A stretch of 64,000 nucleotides of DNA from Micrococcus porci (GTDB lineage Bacteria; Actinomycetota; Actinomycetes; Actinomycetales; Micrococcaceae), in contig NZ_CP083691.1 of assembly GCF_020097155.1 (NCBI RefSeq), positions 2,294,001 to 2,358,000 on the forward strand, written 5' to 3'. Under the pieces are notes generated by a model. It did not search any database. It was not told where the DNA came from and saw nothing but the letters and a program-made list of their open reading frames with translations. The first letter of the stretch is position 1. Each line of letters starts with the position of its first letter. Below, one piece after another: positions 61,678 through 64,000 of the stretch. The translations under genes and the position numbers were made by a program.

Positions 61678-63027
61678 TGAAGCGCCCTGGGTTTGTTGGA
61701 GACTCCTGACCTTGGAAACGAGGATGGAGTTATGCCGAAAGAGCAGACAGCGGGGAAGCCGACGACGCGTCGGTATTCGCCGGAGGAGAAGGCCGCGGCG
61801 GTCCGGATGGTGCGGACGCTGCGTGTCGAGCTGGGGACCGAGCATGGGACTGTGCAGCGGGTCGCGACGCAGCTCGGATACGGGGTCGAGTCCGTGCGGA
61901 TGTGGGTCAAGCAAGCCGACATCGACGACGGCGTCACCTCTGGCGTGAGCAGCGCTGAGGCGCGGCGGGTGCGTGAACTGGAGCAGGAGGTCCGGGAGTT
62001 GCGGCGGGCCAACGAGGTCCTCAAGCGTGCTGCGTCTTTCTTCGGGGCGGAGCTCGACCGCCACTACCGGAAGTAGTCGCGTTCATCGACGCGAACAAGG
62101 ATGACCTGGTCGACGGTCGCCGGCTCGGAGTCGAGCTCATCTGCAGGCTGCTGCAGGTGGCTCCGAGCAGCTACTACGCCGCCAAGACCCGCGCCCCCTC
62201 GGCTCGCGCGGTGCGGGACGAGGAGCTGATCCCGCAGCTGGTCGAGCTCTGGGAGACGAACTACCGCGTCTATGGAATCCGCAAGCTCTGGAAAGCCGCC
62301 GGCCGGGCGGGGATCATGATCGGCCGAGACCAGACCGCCCGGCTGATGCGCGCTGCAGGCATCGAGGGTGCGCGGCGGTCGAAGAGGGTCAAGACCACCC
62401 GGCCGGACCCGGCGTCGGCGCGGCACCCGGACCTCGTGAAGCGGGAGTTCACCGCGCCTGCCCCGAACCGGCTCTGGGTCACCGACCTGACGTTCGTGCC
62501 GACGTGGGCCGGCGTCGCGTACGTCTGCTTCATCGTCGACGCGTTCAGCAGGATGATCGTAGGGTGGCGGTGCGCGTCACACATGCGCACCGAGATGGTC
62601 CTCGACGCGATCGAGATGGCCCGCTGGTCCCGCGGCGCTCGCCACGAGGACCTGCGCTGTCACAGCGACGCGGGGTCTCAATTCACCTCCATTCGCTACG
62701 GCGAACGCCTCGCCGAGATCGGAGCGACACCGTCGATCGGGACCGTCGGGGACAGCTATGACAACGCCCTGGCCGAGACCGTGAACGGCTATTACAAGGC
62801 CGAGCTCGTCCGCGGACCCGCACGGCCAGGTCCCTGGCGAACGGTCGAGGACCTCGAGCTCGCGACCCTCGGGTGGGTGTCCTGGCACAACACGCAACGC
62901 CTCCACGGCTACCTCGGCGACGTCCCACCCGCCGAGTTCGAGGACACGTTCTATGCTGTCGAAGCCGGCCGCGAACAGCTGGTCGGAATCAAATAGCGCG
63001 AGTCTCCATCAGACCCAGGGCGCTTCA
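61678..63027 (+). mobile_element. IS3-family insertion sequence B
   Basis: This 1350-bp element has 28-bp inverted repeats starting TGAAGCGCCCTGGGT and ending GGAGACTC, with two mismatches. It carries orfA and orfB. No target duplication is visible (GCG on the left, CTG on the right). It is unrelated in its ends to the IS3-family element at 36353-37630. Confidence 0.9.
61732..62996 (+). CDS. IS3-family transposase, OrfA and OrfB (-1 frameshift)
   Basis: OrfA (61732-62076, 114 residues) has an HTH and a coiled-coil end (RRVRELEQEVRELRRANEVLKR in parts). OrfB runs in the -1 frame, open from before the OrfA stop (VAFIDANKDDLVDGRRLGVE) to 62996, with catalytic segments WVTDLTFVPTWAG, CHSDAGSQFTS and YDNALAETVNGYYKAEL. 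The overlapping frames and a TCTTTCTTC stretch before the OrfA stop fit the usual IS3 -1 frameshift that makes OrfAB. All catalytic residues are present, so it may be active. Confidence 0.92.
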
Positions 63028-63642
63028 CTGCAGCGTGAGAAGGAGAGGTTGGGTCAGGCAATCGCGGCCGCGAAGGGTCGGTTAGCCGAGGCCTCAGAGG
63101 CTGCGGAATCGGGGGCGCGGCGTCTATTGACCAAGAACGGCGAAGACCTCGAATTGGCAGTGGAGGAGGCCCTCTCGGCCCTGGGCTTTGAGGTTACGCT
63201 TATGGATTCGGATGGGGTGGCCAAACTCGAGGACCTGCGGGTGAGTACAAGTTCCGGGACGTGGACCGCGCTTGTGGAGGTCAAGGGCTACTCCAAGGCT
63301 GGTAAGTCCAACGACTTCCAAAAGTTTGCCCGGTACAGCTCTGAGTACAGTCGCCAGACAAACATGCAACCGGACGCCTACTGGTACGTGGTAAATGCGT
63401 ACATGGGACAACCTCCGGCCGCTCGGCCGGGCCCCTTCGAGTCAGTGCAGGACCACGTTCAAACCTTCAGCGAGGAGGGTGGTCTTGTAATTCCGACCGC
63501 AGAACTCTTCCGCCTGGTCAGGTCCGTCGAGGCCGGCGTTCTCACCACGGGGGCAGCGCAGGCCTCTCTTACTAGCCAGCGGGGTCTCTACAGTACAGAT
63601 TCACTGACTCACGAGGCGTCTGATGGGGGCACTGCGGAGTAG
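63028..63642 (+). pseudogene. nuclease-like (PD-(D/E)xK type) gene, 5' end removed by IS3
   Basis: The frame enters from the IS3 end without a start of its own and runs 204 codons: a helical segment (LQREKERLGQAIAAAKGRLA), then EEALSALGFEVTLMDSDG, and TALVEVKGYSK with the E-x-K of a restriction-endonuclease fold, preceded by a candidate Asp, then PDAYWYVVNAYMG. This resembles nuclease domains in accessory defence or repair proteins. An open frame starting at 62953 inside the IS could still give a fusion product. Confidence 0.65.
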
Positions 63643-63808
63643 ACGGCAGTCCCCAGTCACCAGCACCAGGAACACCGGCGGCGACGGCCACGGGCATCTC
63701 GAACCGACCGACGTGTCCCCAGAGCTGGCCGACTACATACGCCACCTCACACTCGCAGCCGTCGCCTACCTCCTGGCTGAGGTCCAGCACACGCCCCCTC
63801 GACAGTGA
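63623..63808 (+). CDS. hypothetical small protein (61 aa), uncertain
   Basis: The ATG at 63623 overlaps the end of the nuclease-like frame. The C-terminal half (LEPTDVSPELADYIRHLTLA then AVAYLLAEVQ) looks like a real helix pair; the first half is low-complexity. No ribosome-binding site is obvious. It may be a gene or a chance frame. Confidence 0.3.
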   Translation: MGALRSRRQSPVTSTRNTGGDGHGHLEPTDVSPELADYIRHLTLAAVAYLLAEVQHTPPRQ

Positions 63809-63833
63809 CTGCTGTACGGACCGGGGGACGTCG

Positions 63834-64000
63834 GTGACACCGCCCGCGGCCGAGGGCCACTTTTCGCGGGCCACACTGACTGACCTGCTCTGCGAAAAGT
63901 TCATCGCGTGTCGTGTGAAATCTTCACTGCATCTCGACAGCGACGCCCGCCGCGGGACCACACGGGATGTGGAACTGGAGCCCTTCGAGATGGCAGTGCA
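63834..64000 (+). CDS. possible partial CDS at right edge
   Basis: From GTG 63834, with GGGGGA about five bases upstream, a frame of 55 codons runs off the window (TPPAAEGHFSRATLTDLLCE, KFIACRVKSSLHLDSDARRG, VELEPFEMAV). It is protein-like towards the end but not recognised. The inverted repeat ACTTTTCGC/GCGAAAAGT at 63859-63900 lies inside it. Confidence 0.3.
   Translation, partial: MTPPAAEGHFSRATLTDLLCEKFIACRVKSSLHLDSDARRGTTRDVELEPFEMAV

Overview
The window comes from the chromosome of a very high-GC actinobacterium, most likely Micrococcus or a close Micrococcaceae relative. The evidence is the gene order (rpsB-tsf-pyrH-frr-cdsA and dxr-site-2 protease-ispG-GNAT, both actinobacterial arrangements), the strong G/C bias at third codon positions, and many genes that start 6-7 bases after a TANNNT -10 hexamer, as leaderless actinobacterial genes do. 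No rRNA operon or CRISPR array is visible.

Positions 1 to about 35.6 kb are chromosomal backbone. From the left: isoprenoid precursor synthesis (dxr, ispG) with an intramembrane protease; an acetate-type symporter with its DUF485 partner behind two CRP/GlxR-like sites; a TetR regulator and an acetyltransferase; a translationally coupled 2-oxo-acid dehydrogenase operon (E1 alpha, E1 beta, E2) whose CRP/GlxR-like upstream site is split by an IS481 element; a DivIVA-like protein; cdsA, frr, pyrH, tsf and rpsB; envelope genes (M23 protein, LysM-NlpC/P60 hydrolase, two glycosyltransferases, a DMT transporter, a holin-X-like protein); a CAT-anticodon tRNA; and metabolic and transport genes (aldo-keto reductase, secreted HNH/excalibur protein, amino-acid permease, queuosine-precursor transporter, nucleoside hydrolase, SDR, glutaminase, DUF72 protein, alpha/beta hydrolase).

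At about 35.68 kb lies the 3' end of a tRNA gene, on the minus strand and followed by a terminator, with no 5' half. This is the usual scar of an island integrated at a tRNA. Everything to the right has an accessory character and continues past the window edge. The first block (36-50.6 kb) is copper resistance: a Cys-rich copper-storage protein, a DUF305 lipoprotein, a CPH-type copper ATPase, an HMA chaperone under a CsoR-like palindrome, a CopRS-type two-component system, a BNR-type lipoprotein, DUF6153, a Met-rich multicopper oxidase and CcdA. Inside it sit a class I fructose-bisphosphate aldolase (broken by one amber codon) and an archaeal-type GAPDH. Two promoters, for the copper-storage gene and for the BNR lipoprotein, share the same box at the same distance from a -10.

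The second block (51-64 kb) is a decaying defence and mobile-element zone: an Abi_C protein next to a MITE-like IS5 derivative, an MmeI-like type IIL restriction-modification gene split by an IS481 plus an IS5-family element, a 4-fold beta-flower protein, two serine recombinases, a cmtR-cadD cadmium module, and an IS3-disrupted gene pair with a nuclease-like C-terminal part. The IS481 and IS5-family elements all sit at CTAG, and CTAG supplies the stop codon of their transposase genes.
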